From: Otatea glauca
Taxonomy: Eukaryota; Streptophyta; Magnoliopsida; Poales; Poaceae
Direction of reading: 5' to 3'
Assembly: GCA_036346275.1 (NCBI GenBank)
Contig: CM070725.1
Span: 33,666,104-33,730,103, forward strand
DNA length: 64,000 nucleotides
Made by a program: the position numbers and the translations under genes. Below are positions 11,253-23,220 of the stretch, in pieces (position 1 is the first letter of the stretch; every line of letters begins with the position of its first letter). The notes below the pieces were generated by a model. That model ran no database searches. It was not told the origin of the DNA and saw nothing but the letters and a program-made list of their open reading frames with translations.

Positions 11253-12593
11253 GTCAAGTATCAGTGGTATGTGAGTATTCTGATGTGTTTCCAGATGAAC
11301 TGCCAGGAATGCCTCCAGACCGGGACATGGAATTTGTTATTAATCTTGTTCCTAGAACAGCACCTATATCTAAGTGACCTTATCGCTTACCTCCAGATGA
11401 GTTGGCTGAATTGAAGAAGCAACTCAATGATCAAATGGATAAAGGATTTATTCATCCTAGTTCATCTCCATGGGGTAGTCCTGTGCTATTTGTTCCTAAG
11501 AAGGACGGTGGTCTACGCATGTGCATAGATTATCGTGCTTTAAATGTGGTCACTATCAAGAACAAGTATCCGCTTCCTCGTATTGATGATCTTTTTTATC
11601 AACTAAATGGTGCTCAAGTATTTTCAAAGATTGATCTGAGACATGGATATTATCAATTTAAAATGAAGCCCGAGGATATTCCAAAGACTGCTTTCACCAC
11701 TCGTTGTGGGTTATATGAATACACCTTAATGTCATTCGGACTTACAAATGCTCCTGCCAGTTTTATGTGCCTTATGAATAAGGTATTTATGGAGTATTTG
11801 GACAAGTTCGTAGTGGTGTTCATTGATGACATCCTCATTTATTCCAAAACTGAAGAAGACCATGTGCAGCACTTGAGTATGGTGCTAGGAAAGCTTAGTG
11901 AGCATAAACTCTATGCCAAGTTCGAGAAGTGTGAATTCCGGTTAAAGGAAGTCGTATTTCTTGGGCATGTTCTTTCGGAATGTGGAATTGCAGTTGATCC
12001 ACGAAAGATCCAAGCTATTACAGAATGGGAGCCACCTCAGTCGGTTCCTAAAGTTCAAAGTTTTCTCGGTTTAGCGGGATACTATCGCCGCTTTATCGAG
12101 AATTTCTCCAAAATTGCTCGTCCTATGACTCAACTGCTGAAAAAGGGAAAGAAATTTGAGTGGACCCCAGAATGTGAAGCAAGTTTCCAAGAGCTTAAGA
12201 AAAGATTAACCACAGCTCCAATTCTTATTGTTCCTAATATTCATAAGAGCTTTGAAGTATGTTGCGACGCATCACGACACGGCCTTGGATGTGTTTTGAT
12301 GCAAGAAAGAAAGGTTATCGCATATGCTTTACGTCAACTTCGGCCGCATGAGCAAAATTATCCTACTCATGATTTGGAGTTGGCAGCCGTTGTCCATGCT
12401 CTGAAGATTTGGAGACATTATCTTATTGGCAATCGATGTGAAATCTATACAGATCACAAAAGTCTGAAATATTTCTTCACCCAACTAGATTTAAATCTCA
12501 CAAAGGAGATGGCTAGAGTTGATCAAAGACTATAACATTGGCATTCATTACCATCCTGGTAAGGCTAATGTTGTAGCCGATGCTCTAAGTTGA
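11253..12593 (+). pseudogene. element 1 reverse transcriptase and RNase H
   Basis: A pre-RT segment (YSDVFPDELPGMPPD) precedes a TGA at 11375-11377 that fits a CGA codon change. The long frame from 11402 then carries the complete RT core: VLFVPKKDGGLRMC, YPLPRIDDL, FSKIDLRHGYYQ, and the catalytic VVFIDDILIYS near 11815, followed by FLGHVLSECGI. The RNase H half has FEVCCDASRHGLG and IYTDHKSLKYFF. Near 12505 a small indel shifts the frame, and the domain end (YHPGKANVVADALS) is followed by a TGA at 12591. This is the best preserved part of element 1, with 377 codons open. Confidence 0.93.
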
Positions 12594-13339
12594 AAGCTTC
12601 ATTGTCTTTTCATCTCCGATCAATTCGAGCTGCAAAATGAATTCCAAAAGCTCAATTTGGATTTGGTTGAAGAAGGCTATGTTGCTGCTCTTGAATTGCA
12701 ACCAACTCTCAGAATTCATGTAAAAGCCGCTCAACTCAAGGATGAAGCCATTGTCAAAATTAGAAAGCAACTAAGAGAAGGTGTTGAGTCCGAATTCTCT
12801 GAAAGTTCAGATTAAGTAATTATGCAAGGAAATCGTATATATGTCCCCGATGATTCTGAACTCAAGAGACTGATTTTGAAAGAAGGTCATGAATCTCCTC
12901 TTTCTATTCACCCTGGGTGCACGAAAATGTATCGAGACCTAAAACAAGAATATTGGTGGTCTGGCATGAAAAAGGAAATTGCTGCCTATGTTGCTGAATG
13001 TGACATATGTCATCGAGTTAAAGCCGAGCATCAATGCCCTGCTGGTCTCCTTCAGCCCCTACAAATTCCTGAATGGAAGTGGGAAGACAATAGTATGCAT
13101 TTCGTTACTGGTCTCCCCAGAACTCGAAAAGGAAATGATTCTATCTGGGTGATTGTTGACCGGTTAACAAAGGTAGCGCATTTTATTCCAGTCAGGACTA
13201 CATATTCAGGAGATAAGCTTGCTGAGTTGTATGTCAGTAACATTGTGCGGTTGCTTGGAGTCCCAAAAACAATTGTGTCAGATCGTGGATCACAATTCAC
13301 ATCTCATTTTTGGGAAAGTTTGCACAGTCTCTTAAGAAC
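12594..13339 (+). pseudogene. element 1 integrase, N-terminal part (split by element 2)
   Basis: A zinc-binding H2C2 region is seen with HPGCTKMYRDLKQEYWW and CDICHRVKAEHQ, then the catalytic core with PRTRKGNDSIWVIVDRLTK and IVSDRGSQFTS, which hold the two catalytic Asp positions. The reading stops at WESLHSLL, where element 2 is inserted at 13340. The rest resumes at 28597. A TAA lies upstream of the Met at 12822. Together the two halves make one decayed integrase that would insert cDNA into the genome. Confidence 0.92.
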
Positions 13340-14520
13340 TGTAACATCCCGAAAAATGCAATAATATGAAAATTAATATTTTAAGTTTAAATATAATTAT
13401 TTCTGATTTTTCCTAGCATTATTGGAATTTATTTGGATTTTCTTGGATTGTTGTACTGAATGAAAAATCAAACAAATAGAATTAAAGAATGGATAATGGT
13501 AAAAAGATAAAAAGAGAAAAGTAAAATTTTGAAAAATTTACCATGGGACCCTAACCAATCTGGTAAGTCAGTAAAGTCAACAAGTAAAAATTTTATGCAC
13601 ACAAAAACAAATAAATAAAATCAATGACACCTCTTTTGACTAAAAACAGTGTAAGTCAGAATTTATTTAAAATATTAGAAGTTTATCTTCATCCATAAAC
13701 ATTACCATCACACCCACATGGAATAATTTACATCTGGTAAAAATTTTAGGATTTTATAATGTAATTATATCTTCTAAAAATTCAAAAACAGAAGCATGGA
13801 AAATCTGAAAACTATCATGTCAGAATTTTTATAAAATAATTATATGATAGTTTGACCTCAAATTTTTATAGAGACATCCCTAACCTAAATAGAACTCCTT
13901 ATAAAAGTTTGAAAAATAAATAATTTAGTTTGTGCCCTTAAATAAATAAAAACCAGAAATGAGAATTTTGGCCTTTGCACAGTGTCAGAATTTTAATTAA
14001 TTTATTATAGGATGTTTTGGTCCGACAATTTTACTGAAGGGTGAAAACTACTGGTAGAGGTTGGTCAAAAAGTTTCACAAAAATTGGACAGTGAATGAAT
14101 ATAAATTTAATGCTAGAACCAGCTTGTCCCGGCCATGCTTATCTCTTTCCCTCAATCCCTCTCACCGACATGTGGGCCAACCTCCATACCGTAACCGTTC
14201 ACAAAAGCAATGGGAAAACCTCTCCCTCTCACTGCCGGTGGTCCCTGGCCCCATCTGTCAGTCGCCAAGTCGCCTTCTCCTGACCGAAGCCTCGCGCGTG
14301 TTCTTCTGGACTCGCTCCCGACCAACTGGCCCCGCCGATTCCACGCCATCCTCGCTCGATCGCTGCCACGGCTTGTCCTCAGCCTCTCCCGCGCCATACC
14401 CGGTCAGCCTCAAGTCACCTCTGTGCCGACGTGAGCATTCGCGCCACTTCATCAAAGACCACAGAGCCAGCCGCAACTCCCCTTCCCCGTTCAAACCCTG
14501 TGAAGAAGATCATCGCAGGC

Positions 14521-14528
14521 TATAAATA
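14521..14528 (+). promoter_or_regulatory. TATA box in element 2 5' LTR
   Basis: TATAAATA lies in a GC-rich block and is repeated at the same place in the 3' LTR. It is the likely core promoter of the element. Confidence 0.65.
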
Positions 14529-17500
14529 CCAATTGAGCGTCGCATTGAGGCTCCTTCTTCCTTAGTCACTCCCTGAACCAAACGCCAAAGCCTGAAAGCC
14601 CCTTTTCTACGCCATTTTCGCCGGGAACCTGAAAAGGGGGAAAACACCAAATTGAGCCGATCCGGCACATCTCATTCCAATTACTTCCACCTAGAGCTCC
14701 AAGGCGCATCGCAAAAACCATCCCGTTCATCAATTTTAGTTCCTTCTTGCTGACCAACCGTCACCGCGAACACCTTTCTTCTCCACGATCGACACACGGT
14801 GGTACAGCCGCTCGGCCAAACTCTGGCCCAACCAATCGGTAAAACGGAACACTCGAGCCTCCTTGATGCTTAAATCGTTACCCATTCAAGCCGAGACTCA
14901 CTCAGTTTCTTCCCCGGCGAGCCGCCTCTTCCTCCACCGCAGGTCTCCGGTGGCTCACTTCTCTGGCCATCGCCGCCGGCGTTGAGACACACTGGAAGGT
15001 GCGCTTTACCGAGCTTGTGCTCCAGATGCCCTCCTCTTCGCCGGAACTTAGCCGTAGAGTCGTCGCCGGCGAGCCCTAGAGCTGCTCTGTTCTACGATCA
15101 CTGCGATGTGGGCCCCCTCTGTCAGTGAAGAAAAAGGTCGGCCAGTGCAACCGGTAAGGGCGCTTTCCCAGTAAGGAAAGCGTATTTTCTATTTTTCCAG
15201 AATTTTGTATACCCAAGTTGATTCAAATACTTGTAACTTTTGCATTATAACTTCAATTTGAATGAAACAAAATAATAAATTCATCTAAAATCATGTAGTT
15301 CCATAATATACAAAAATATTTTGAAAAACAGGACTAGATGAATTAGAAATTCAAATTTGAATGAAAGGGCTAAAGGTATGCTTCATATAGAAATTCTACA
15401 AACAAACTTAGAAATGAATGAATCCAATTTTAGTGAAATCGTTATGCTTCCAGAGGTTCAAATATCTAAAAAATATTTAAATTTCATCTATGTTTGAATT
15501 ACTTTCTATTAAAGATTTCATTCAATGTATTAGAAATTCAATTAAACATAACTTGTATGAAAGAAATGTAAAATAAACAAAATTGGTTTCTAAATATTAG
15601 CCTAACAGTAAAATACCTGAATTTGCCAAAATAATTAAGATGTGAACTTGATTTGAACTATCTTTAACAATAGAACATAATCTAAGTGTAAAGTGTATAT
15701 ATGTGCATAGAAAACCAAATAGTTATATTATAGATCAAATAAATTAAAATAATCACCAAACCAATTTTGTTATACTCCTAGTATTACAAGGATTCCAGAT
15801 GTATAAAAATATTTAAGGATTACCCGAGAAAACAATAAATGGTTAATAGTCGAAGTGTTAATACTTGTATAATTTGAATAGCTATAACTTTCACAAAGGA
15901 ACACAAAATTTGTAAACCAAATCCTATAACCTTAAAAAGAATAATACCCTTGCTGATTATGCAAAAATATCTTATGATTGTACTAATTTGAACTAAGTCC
16001 ATATTAGACCCTAATGAACACTTATATAGAAAACGTTTCGGATAACATCCAAATATCAAGAAACCAGTTTCAAAACACTCTTAGTATCATAACTTGTACC
16101 AAAAATGGATAGAATATCTTATAGGGTGTAGTTGCAATCTTATACCAAAAACTGAACCTTTATCGTGTATTAATAGAAACACTCAAGCTTTTTCATCAAC
16201 CCGTAGAACACCTCGTCTAAGTGCAATAATTATAAAGATCAGTTTAGAAATGAAATTTAGGATATGTACTGTCATATTCTAGAAAAATATTTTATTTGCC
16301 ACTTGCTTTTCAACTAAATCCTGCTAGTTGAATACCCTTAAGTATTATGGTCGTCGTAACCTTTAATATCACATAAGCTTTTTCAACAATGAATATGATG
16401 TTTCGTCTAAACACTTAAACGTATGAAATCAGCTTAGAAGTGTTCTTCAAAGTATATGCTATCCAATTTCAAAGAAATAATCTTATTTCATCCTGTTTTG
16501 CATATAAATTATATTAGCCAAATAACCCTAAGTGTTATGTTTAAGGAGCTTCATAATATGAATAATTGAACCTTGTAATAATGAAGAAGTTTGCAGTTAA
16601 TATATATTTGTATCACCAGAACCTTCTTAAAATCCATAATTAAATCTAGTAATCTAGCTTAATAGATCTATTTTATTCAAAATCACTTCTTATGCAAAGT
16701 CGCTTAAGGCTAAAGTGCTATTTGCACAACCCTAACCCTAACTAGAATTTTAATTCTTTTAATTCAAATACTTTTAGCATCTATAATTCGAAGTTATAAA
16801 TACAAGAATTCATAATTTTAGCCTCTTGAATTCATAAATCAAGAATAGATAATCTATAAAAGAAACCATGTTTTGTTCGTCATAAAGTCATTAAGTATAT
16901 GAATATGTAATTACCTAAATCATGATATCTTAAAATCATAATTCAACCCTAAAAGCGTTCTGTTTCCTGCAGTGAATCTTTATTTGATTTTCTCTCTGTT
17001 TTCTTTTTGCCCTTATTAAAGTTTATTATTTGCTATATTTTTCGATTGATCGACGTGTAGAATCCGACGTCCTTTCCTCCATCAGCCGTGGCGACCTCTT
17101 CGTCGTAAGAAATAAATAAGCAAGGCAAACACCCTCCTTTGACCATCTTGATCCCAGTATTTAAATTGCATTGTGTTTATTAAAATGTTTCATGCATACG
17201 TTTACTTTCTATAATTCGCTATTTTGTGGTGCTCGTAGTTATGCCTGTTATCTCATGAAACTTCCTTGATAAGTATGAACATGTGTACCTTGATAACCAT
17301 AGATTGAGCTTAGACAATTACTTAATGTCACCATGGGTATATGCGATTACATTTTATCCTTGCTTAGCCATGCTTTTAGAACTAAAGAGGTTGATGATTA
17401 GATCAAAATTTGTTTCTTAAGAAATGGAAAATATTGGAATTGAAGTTGTTGGTTATGGGTATTTTGATTAAAAACCCAAAATTAACTATGGTTGTGATGC

Positions 17501-18349
17501 GGGCGATTATTGGCAATAGCCGGAGGTGCAGAAGGATTTGCACGTAGTGTAGGTTGGAGTATCGCCCGTGTCGGATTAAGGACCGAACTTATTGTTGTAT
17601 GATCCAAGATAATCCGTACAACCACAAGTGTTGGTATGGGACATCCTTAAACCAATTAAGTTATCTAGTTTAACTTTGCATTTATGGAAGGCGGCAGATT
17701 GCATAGGCATTCCTTTCCAGGTCTGCTTGTAGGGGTTTCTACATACCAATGCAACAGTGTACGCCTTGCCAAGAACAGAAACGTGGTGTGGGGTGTTGCG
17801 TGAAAGGAACCACGTCTTGGGTGTGTGTTTCTGTTTCTATGGCGAGGGCTCAACGTCCCGGGCTGGTGCAAAGTTAACTTAGATAATGTAAAGGTTTTCG
17901 TCATGAACATTCTGGCCACACGCCAAAGGTACGTGAAACTTGCGGCAAAAAGAAAAGGTCATGACTTGTGGGTAAAGTTGTACACCTCTGTAGAGTGTAA
18001 ATCTAATCGATTAGCCGTCCCCTCGGTCATGGGAAACTTGGTGAACTTGCACTAGTTAAATGTTTTGTATTTTCTAAAATGGGTTTTGGTTTGGAACCTG
18101 TTTAGCAGCTGTTGTTTTTCTTGTCAAGGGACTGACATTGTTGGATTCCATTTCTGGATTATTCGATATTCATGAAGGGTTGTGAGTATTACTTATGCTT
18201 TACTTATTTCATATCAATCAACTTGCTCTTTCAAATTCCGTTTACAAATAACCTGATTTTACGATATCAATTCTGCTTCATGCAAATTAACCGTAGTAGC
18301 CTCCTTTGAAATGGCCTGCATATATTATAGGTTTTGCTAAAGTCTTGCG

Positions 18350-18365
18350 GAGTACGAAAGTACTC
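18350..18365 (+). other. GAGTAC-GAAA-GTACTC hairpin (copy 2 of 4)
   Basis: It is identical to the 16-mer at 8685-8700, here in the element 2 5' LTR. Confidence 0.7.
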
Positions 18366-18711
18366 ACCCTTGCTTATATGTTGTTTTTAGGTGGATAAGT
18401 TAGCGAAGCTTCGAGGATTCCTTTCGTCGCGGGTTGCGGGATTTTCTTCATCGAATCTTTCTAGGGATTATGCCTTGTCAGTTGCCTGCGGGTTTTGGAT
18501 GGGCACACTACAAGACTTTGCTTCGTTTGCTGCTATATCTCTGAGTTGTAATGTTTTCTTTGTTTAAGAGCTTCCGCTTAATAATATTCGTTGTATGGTT
18601 GTGGTTCCAATTGGTATGTATGTGCGTACTAGCTACTGATCATGGGACTAGTACGGAATGCACATTAGATTTCCATTTTTGTAGGTATGTAAAAATAGGG
18701 GTCATTTCAGT

Positions 18712-18723
18712 TGGTATCGGAGC
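18712..18723 (+). other. element 2 primer-binding site with one mismatch
   Basis: TGGTATCGGAGC begins two bases after the LTR end and differs by one base from the initiator-Met complement used by element 1 (TGGTATCAGAGC). It supports the same priming mode; the change may be later mutation. Confidence 0.85.
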
Positions 18724-20914
18724 TATACTGGCTGCAGGATAAACCCTGGATAGAATGGTCGTTAGCATTAGAATCAGCAAATTCAAAATCTTATTCTCAA
18801 AAGCTACTTTATTTGCAAAATTTAGGCTTTGCTATTCTCTTCTCATTCTTAAGTTCTTATCCTTACCACTACTTTCATTTTGATTTGTAAACAAATTCTT
18901 CTGTTTCCTTAAAGATAGTGCATCTTCGCTATTTACTTCTGAAGACGTCCGAGATATGTCGCTACCACCCTTCATGCTTGCCAATGAAGACTACAAGGTC
19001 TACACCAACAATCTCATGGGAGCCAACAACGCTTATTAACCTCAACAAAGCAGAAGTAAAACTCGAAGATTCTACTTCACAAAGAGATAGCATCACCCGA
19101 TAGTAGATTACGGAAGATTAGAATATATTAAAATTCGTCTTAAGATAAGAACCCTTACGCATAGCATACCATTTTGCTCTAGTTATATAAAGCAATTTTA
19201 TTGTGGTGTTTATAACTTGCTACTTGAAAATTGATTTTTACTTTGTTTGTGAGGACTGATTTCTGTGTGAACTTAACCTCTAGGTTAGAGTTTCACAATA
19301 AATTTTCATTATGTAAGAATGTGGAAAACTTAAACCATAGGATAAATAGGAAGTCATAAAATAATTTATCTCTTCTTTTTATAAAATTTCTTACAAGCTT
19401 ATCCTTTCTCTCCGTAGAACTTCTCACCTGTGTAATCTTTTTGGTCACTAACTTTTCTCAAAATCAAGCATCATTAGGATTAGTAATATTGTCACCATTA
19501 TTACTTTTGGATTTACTTGAGACCACACCATTCATAGATAAACCGAAGCCAAGATGCTAGTAACCACCAATTTACATAAGCTGTTTTAGGCTAGTTAAAG
19601 TTTATTTTTTCCAATAATAATTCTTAACAATTCATCTCATTACCCTGTCTAGATTATCTACCATGAAAATGAACTAGAACTCGAGAAATTCTATATTTCT
19701 GAATGGAAACCTTAGAATTGTCATCAAAATGGAAAATAGAAAAATTGAAAGTCTTGTTTTCTAAATAGAAATATAAAAAGAGTAGCAATAGTTGTACATA
19801 TACTCTTTTTCCATCTATAGGATTTAGTTTCCTTGTCTCTATAATTTTTCCTTTTAATGGATATTTTATATACACATTTCTTCCCTGTAGAACTTTCTTT
19901 CTTCACTTCTAGTTATTCTTTCTAGAAGGATTTCTCTCCATCTTTTGCTTAATAAAAGCCACCAACAAATCTTTTTGAAAATAGTTTCGATAGTAAGTCA
20001 ACAACATTGTGGCGTCTACATCGACAACTTCGAGAAGGTGGAGGTAGCAAAATATCACAACCTTCGACTTCATGGGAGTTTTGGAGTACTAACATTAGCA
20101 AGTGGTGCAAACGTTAAAAGAAGCACATAGCCGAATAGCCTGCTATAAAAGATAGTACTATCCAAATTGCACGATACTTTAGTTATAGTAAACCTCTTAT
20201 GTAGAAATACATATGGTTAGAATAGTAGAAGAAAAACATTAGATACCCTTCTCATGTACTAAGTTGAATGTGTATAGATATATATAGCTTTACTGTGCTA
20301 TTGAAATTTTGTTGTGAAACTTTTGTATTGCTTACGGGTTACTCTCGTAAATGTTAAACCATTAGGTTGAAATTTACGATGTGCCAACCCTTATTTAATA
20401 AGAAAATTTAATTAAGAATATTTTAAGGAACGAAAAGTTGCCTTAAGAACTAATAACTACCTAATAACCAACCTTGAAACAATGTTTTAATGAATGAGAC
20501 ATTGCCTTATAAATTAACCAGCAATTACCAAATCCATGTATAGGCTATTCTCAAAATAATATTTTAATAAACAGAATGATACTTTGTAAAATGGATAACT
20601 TTCATCTAACCATGTCCTCCCAATTTCAACATCTTGAAGACACCTCCGACACAATCCATTAATACATCCACTAAATGTAATGAATTATAAAATTTTCAAC
20701 CATTATAATCGACCTTCGGCTCTTCCCAAATAACTCTAGTTAAGAAGTATCCTTTTAGTCATCTCGAACATTTTAACATACTGTGTACCTCTCCTTAAGT
20801 TAGCTTATTTTTGCTAAAGAATCTCGGTATAAATTGCTAGCACTCCTCATTCACTTCGTGAAACCCAATAGAATTCCGTCGAAATAACTTTGTCCTAATA
20901 ACTATTGTTGCAGG
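18724..20914 (+). other. element 2 leader, about 2.2 kb, with repeated leader blocks
   Basis: No gene is visible. The region is AT-rich and roughly four times longer than the element 1 leader. Two related blocks occur in it: one around 18910-19420 (with TCTACACCAACAATCT and CGTAGAACTTCTCACC) and one around 19870-20140 (with TCTACATCGACAACTT and TGTAGAACTTTCTTTC). Both resemble the single block at 9265-9310 in element 1. The part at 20325-20450 matches 9420-9555 of element 1. This points to a partial tandem duplication of the ancestral leader. Confidence 0.55.
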
Positions 20915-22159
20915 ATGCCCGTGACAGGATCCCTTGGCAAAATCTTGGAAAGCGAAGCCATGCTAAACTTTCAACCATCAGATGATAATCCTACCATAGT
21001 CCAACCGAATTCCCAACATCTAGTGTAGAACAACTCCAACCTTGGTGCAATTCTCGTCAGAAAAGGAAATGGTTTAGATCAGAAATCTACTCCTACATCT
21101 CACTCGATACCTAGGCGATGCTCTTTGAAGTGTTGCCAACCCAACCAATCTGAAGATCGTGCTTGCATTCGCTGTGGAGAAATAGGACATACTGCTGATG
21201 AGCATGCAATAAATTGCTCTAGCTGTGAAGGAAATCATTCTCCTGGAAAGTGTCCCATGAACAATATTACATGTTACCTTTGTGAGGGTCAAGATCATTA
21301 CCCAGCTCAATGCCCCCTAGATCCAATAGTCACTGCCATGGTTTAGCGTCAGAAAGAAAAACTCCGAGCCTTAGTTTCTCAAGATTTAGCAAATAGAAGA
21401 GAAGCTACACAAGAAATGCCATTAGAAGAATTGGAGAAGCAGCATTTCAGTCTTGTCAATCACCAGCAAGGAAGCAGTAATTGGCCATCGCCAACAGCAT
21501 GCTTCTCGTGTGGTGAAGAAGGTCATTGGGCAAGAGAATGCCCTAAACAGCAACAAGTTAAGATTCAGAAGGAGAACATCATGGAACATGCAATTGTTCC
21601 CAAGAAAGCATCTCGAAAGAAACAAAAGTGCTACGTCTGTCACAAGAAGGGTCATCTTGCTAAGCGATGCCCGCAAGAAGAACAAATATTTCCTGCAACT
21701 ATGGTCATACCAGAGGTTACATCAGTTAAGATTATAACTCCAAGAGTAGGAGGAACAAAATTTGAATCAGTTTGCCCGAAGAATCAGAAAAAGAAGAGAC
21801 GTTTGAACAAAGACACTTGCCAGAAGAAGGATTCTGCTCAACTACATTCCCAATCTCGGTTGCCATCTATTCATCCCTCCAACAACACCAGTGAACAACC
21901 ATCTTGTGCTCAAAACCAGGCAATCAATGTTACTTGCTTTTGCTGTCGTGAACGTGGGCATTATGCCAACAAGTGCCCAAAGAAGAAGCAAAATCCACCT
22001 CGTTCTCAACCCTATGAAGCCAAACAACAGCCGCAAAGTCGACCTCAAGGCCAACAAGCCCCTATCTCTGCAATTACTCCAACTCAAGACATCAATCATG
22101 GCATACCTGACATAATGCCAGGTACATCTCTTATAAATATAGTTTCTGCCAGAACTTAG
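20915..22159 (+). pseudogene. element 2 gag-like multi-zinc-knuckle ORF (degenerate)
   Basis: The ATG at 20915 opens a frame whose start (MPVTGSLGKILESEA) resembles the gag start of element 1. TAG stops lie at 21026 and 21344, otherwise the frame stays open to 22159. Six Cys/His clusters follow in order: CIRCGEIGHTADEH, CSSCEGNHSPGKC, CYLCEGQDHYPAQC, CFSCGEEGHWAREC, CYVCHKKGHLAKRC and CFCCRERGHYANKC; the last four are canonical CX2CX4HX4C. Lys- and Gln-rich linkers separate them. The C-terminus (INHGIPDIMPGTSL) resembles the linker before the element 1 protease. No capsid domain is seen. CCHC knuckles bind nucleic acid, so a role in RNA packaging or chaperoning is an inference. Confidence 0.82.
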
Positions 22160-23120
22160 ATTAATTTGAAATCATTGTGTCTATTCTTAAAGTAATATTT
22201 CGATAAGCGGATGTTGCCCTATAAATTTAACTGAACTCTCAATCAACATATATCTTAATTCAAATGGCCAGTAAGATGTCAAGTATCAAACTTTCAATTT
22301 TCATCTTTAACCATTGCCGATCAATCCTCCATCTATTTTATAACATCAGCAAATAATCTTTCTATTGTTTCAAATAAGACGGATAACGTCGCCTGTGTCA
22401 ACCGAGAAGAACCTCATCACTTCGCCAACACCTACCCAAGAAAAGTTCTTTATCTCGTCAAAGATGACATCAGTGATTTCCAAGCTATCCCGAGGACCTA
22501 GGAAATGTCAAGTACCTAGAACAACCCCTGCCTCGATGTCAGGCATTGAATATAAAGATCTTCCTTATGTAATTACACCCGACACTTAATGTAATATCGA
22601 GTACGTCCTCTTATGTAGTCAGTTCCTGCAATCAACTCTTTTGACTCTGTACATTGTATTCCTTCATAATTGCCAAATGCAAAGAAAATCGAAACCCTCT
22701 ATCTACCAAGGTGATCAAGCGAATTAAATCATCACGATCATTTTATACCTCATCCCAAATTCTTGAATTATCTTACCTTGTTTTCAATCTAAAGACAACT
22801 TTGAATGACATTTATTCTCAATTGTTCTCATCAACTAGGGTTGACTATACAGATCAACCGTTGTACTCAAATATCATTTCTTGATGGTAACATTTGACTC
22901 TTCCCAAATGAATCTAATAACAGTGTGTATTTTCTTTTACCTCAAATATTCTAAGCATACCAAATGCCATTCTCTAAATTAAATTATCCTTATTAACAAT
23001 CCGAGTTTTTCAATCAAAAGATATATGTAGAAATATCCCTCATCTGTTTACGCAAAACCTAAACAGAAGTCTTCTTTATTCCTGGATCATCAACTCGGAG
23101 TCACAAGACGAAGTTCCAGT
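22160..23120 (+). other. element 2 interior downstream of the zinc-knuckle ORF
   Basis: The region is AT-rich with no intact gene. A reading near 22378-22440 gives CVNREEPHHFANTYP, which looks like a decayed seventh zinc knuckle. An ORF of 74 codons at 22365-22589 in another frame shows no family features. The place of pol in an autonomous element is occupied by this stretch. Confidence 0.5.
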
Positions 23121-23177
23121 GAAGCAACATGGCAACGTGAAGATCATCTACGAAAAGAATTCCCGGATTTCCTCTAG
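23121..23177 (+). pseudogene. end of a chromodomain reading frame in element 2
   Basis: The frame reads EATWQREDHLRKEFPDF and stops with TAG just before the polypurine tract. The same segment ends the pol gene of element 1 at 29338-29464. It is a leftover of the 3' end of pol and links element 2 to an autonomous chromovirus ancestor. Confidence 0.8.
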
Positions 23178-23208
23178 TCCTTGCAAATCTCGAGGTCAAG
23201 ATTTTTGT

Positions 23209-23220
23209 AAGGGGGGTAGA
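23209..23220 (+). other. element 2 polypurine tract
   Basis: AAGGGGGGTAGA lies two bases before the 3' LTR and is identical to the element 1 tract at 29496-29507. Confidence 0.85.

Larger units (their letters stand above)
13340..18709 (+). repeat. Element 2 5' LTR (5,370 bp)
   Basis: The LTR starts TGTAACATCCCG and ends GGGTCATTTCA before the primer site. A GC-rich block at about 14100-15160 carries a TATA box and differs from the matching part of the element 1 LTR, while AT-rich flanks on both sides are similar between families. Long ORFs in the GC-rich block are LTR sequence and are not called as genes. The GAAA hairpin is at 18350-18365. Confidence 0.92.

Noticed and set aside
14061..14525. 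A 154-codon ORF present in both LTRs of element 2 (also 23945-24409)
   Set aside because: It lies across the GC-rich promoter block with the TATA box, has Ser/Pro/Arg-rich low-information sequence, and its conservation follows from LTR duplication.
16727..16742. Telomere-like CCCTAACCCTAA in the element 2 LTR (also near 26615)
   Set aside because: Only two units are present and the piece is simply part of both LTRs, so it is not an interstitial telomere of interest.
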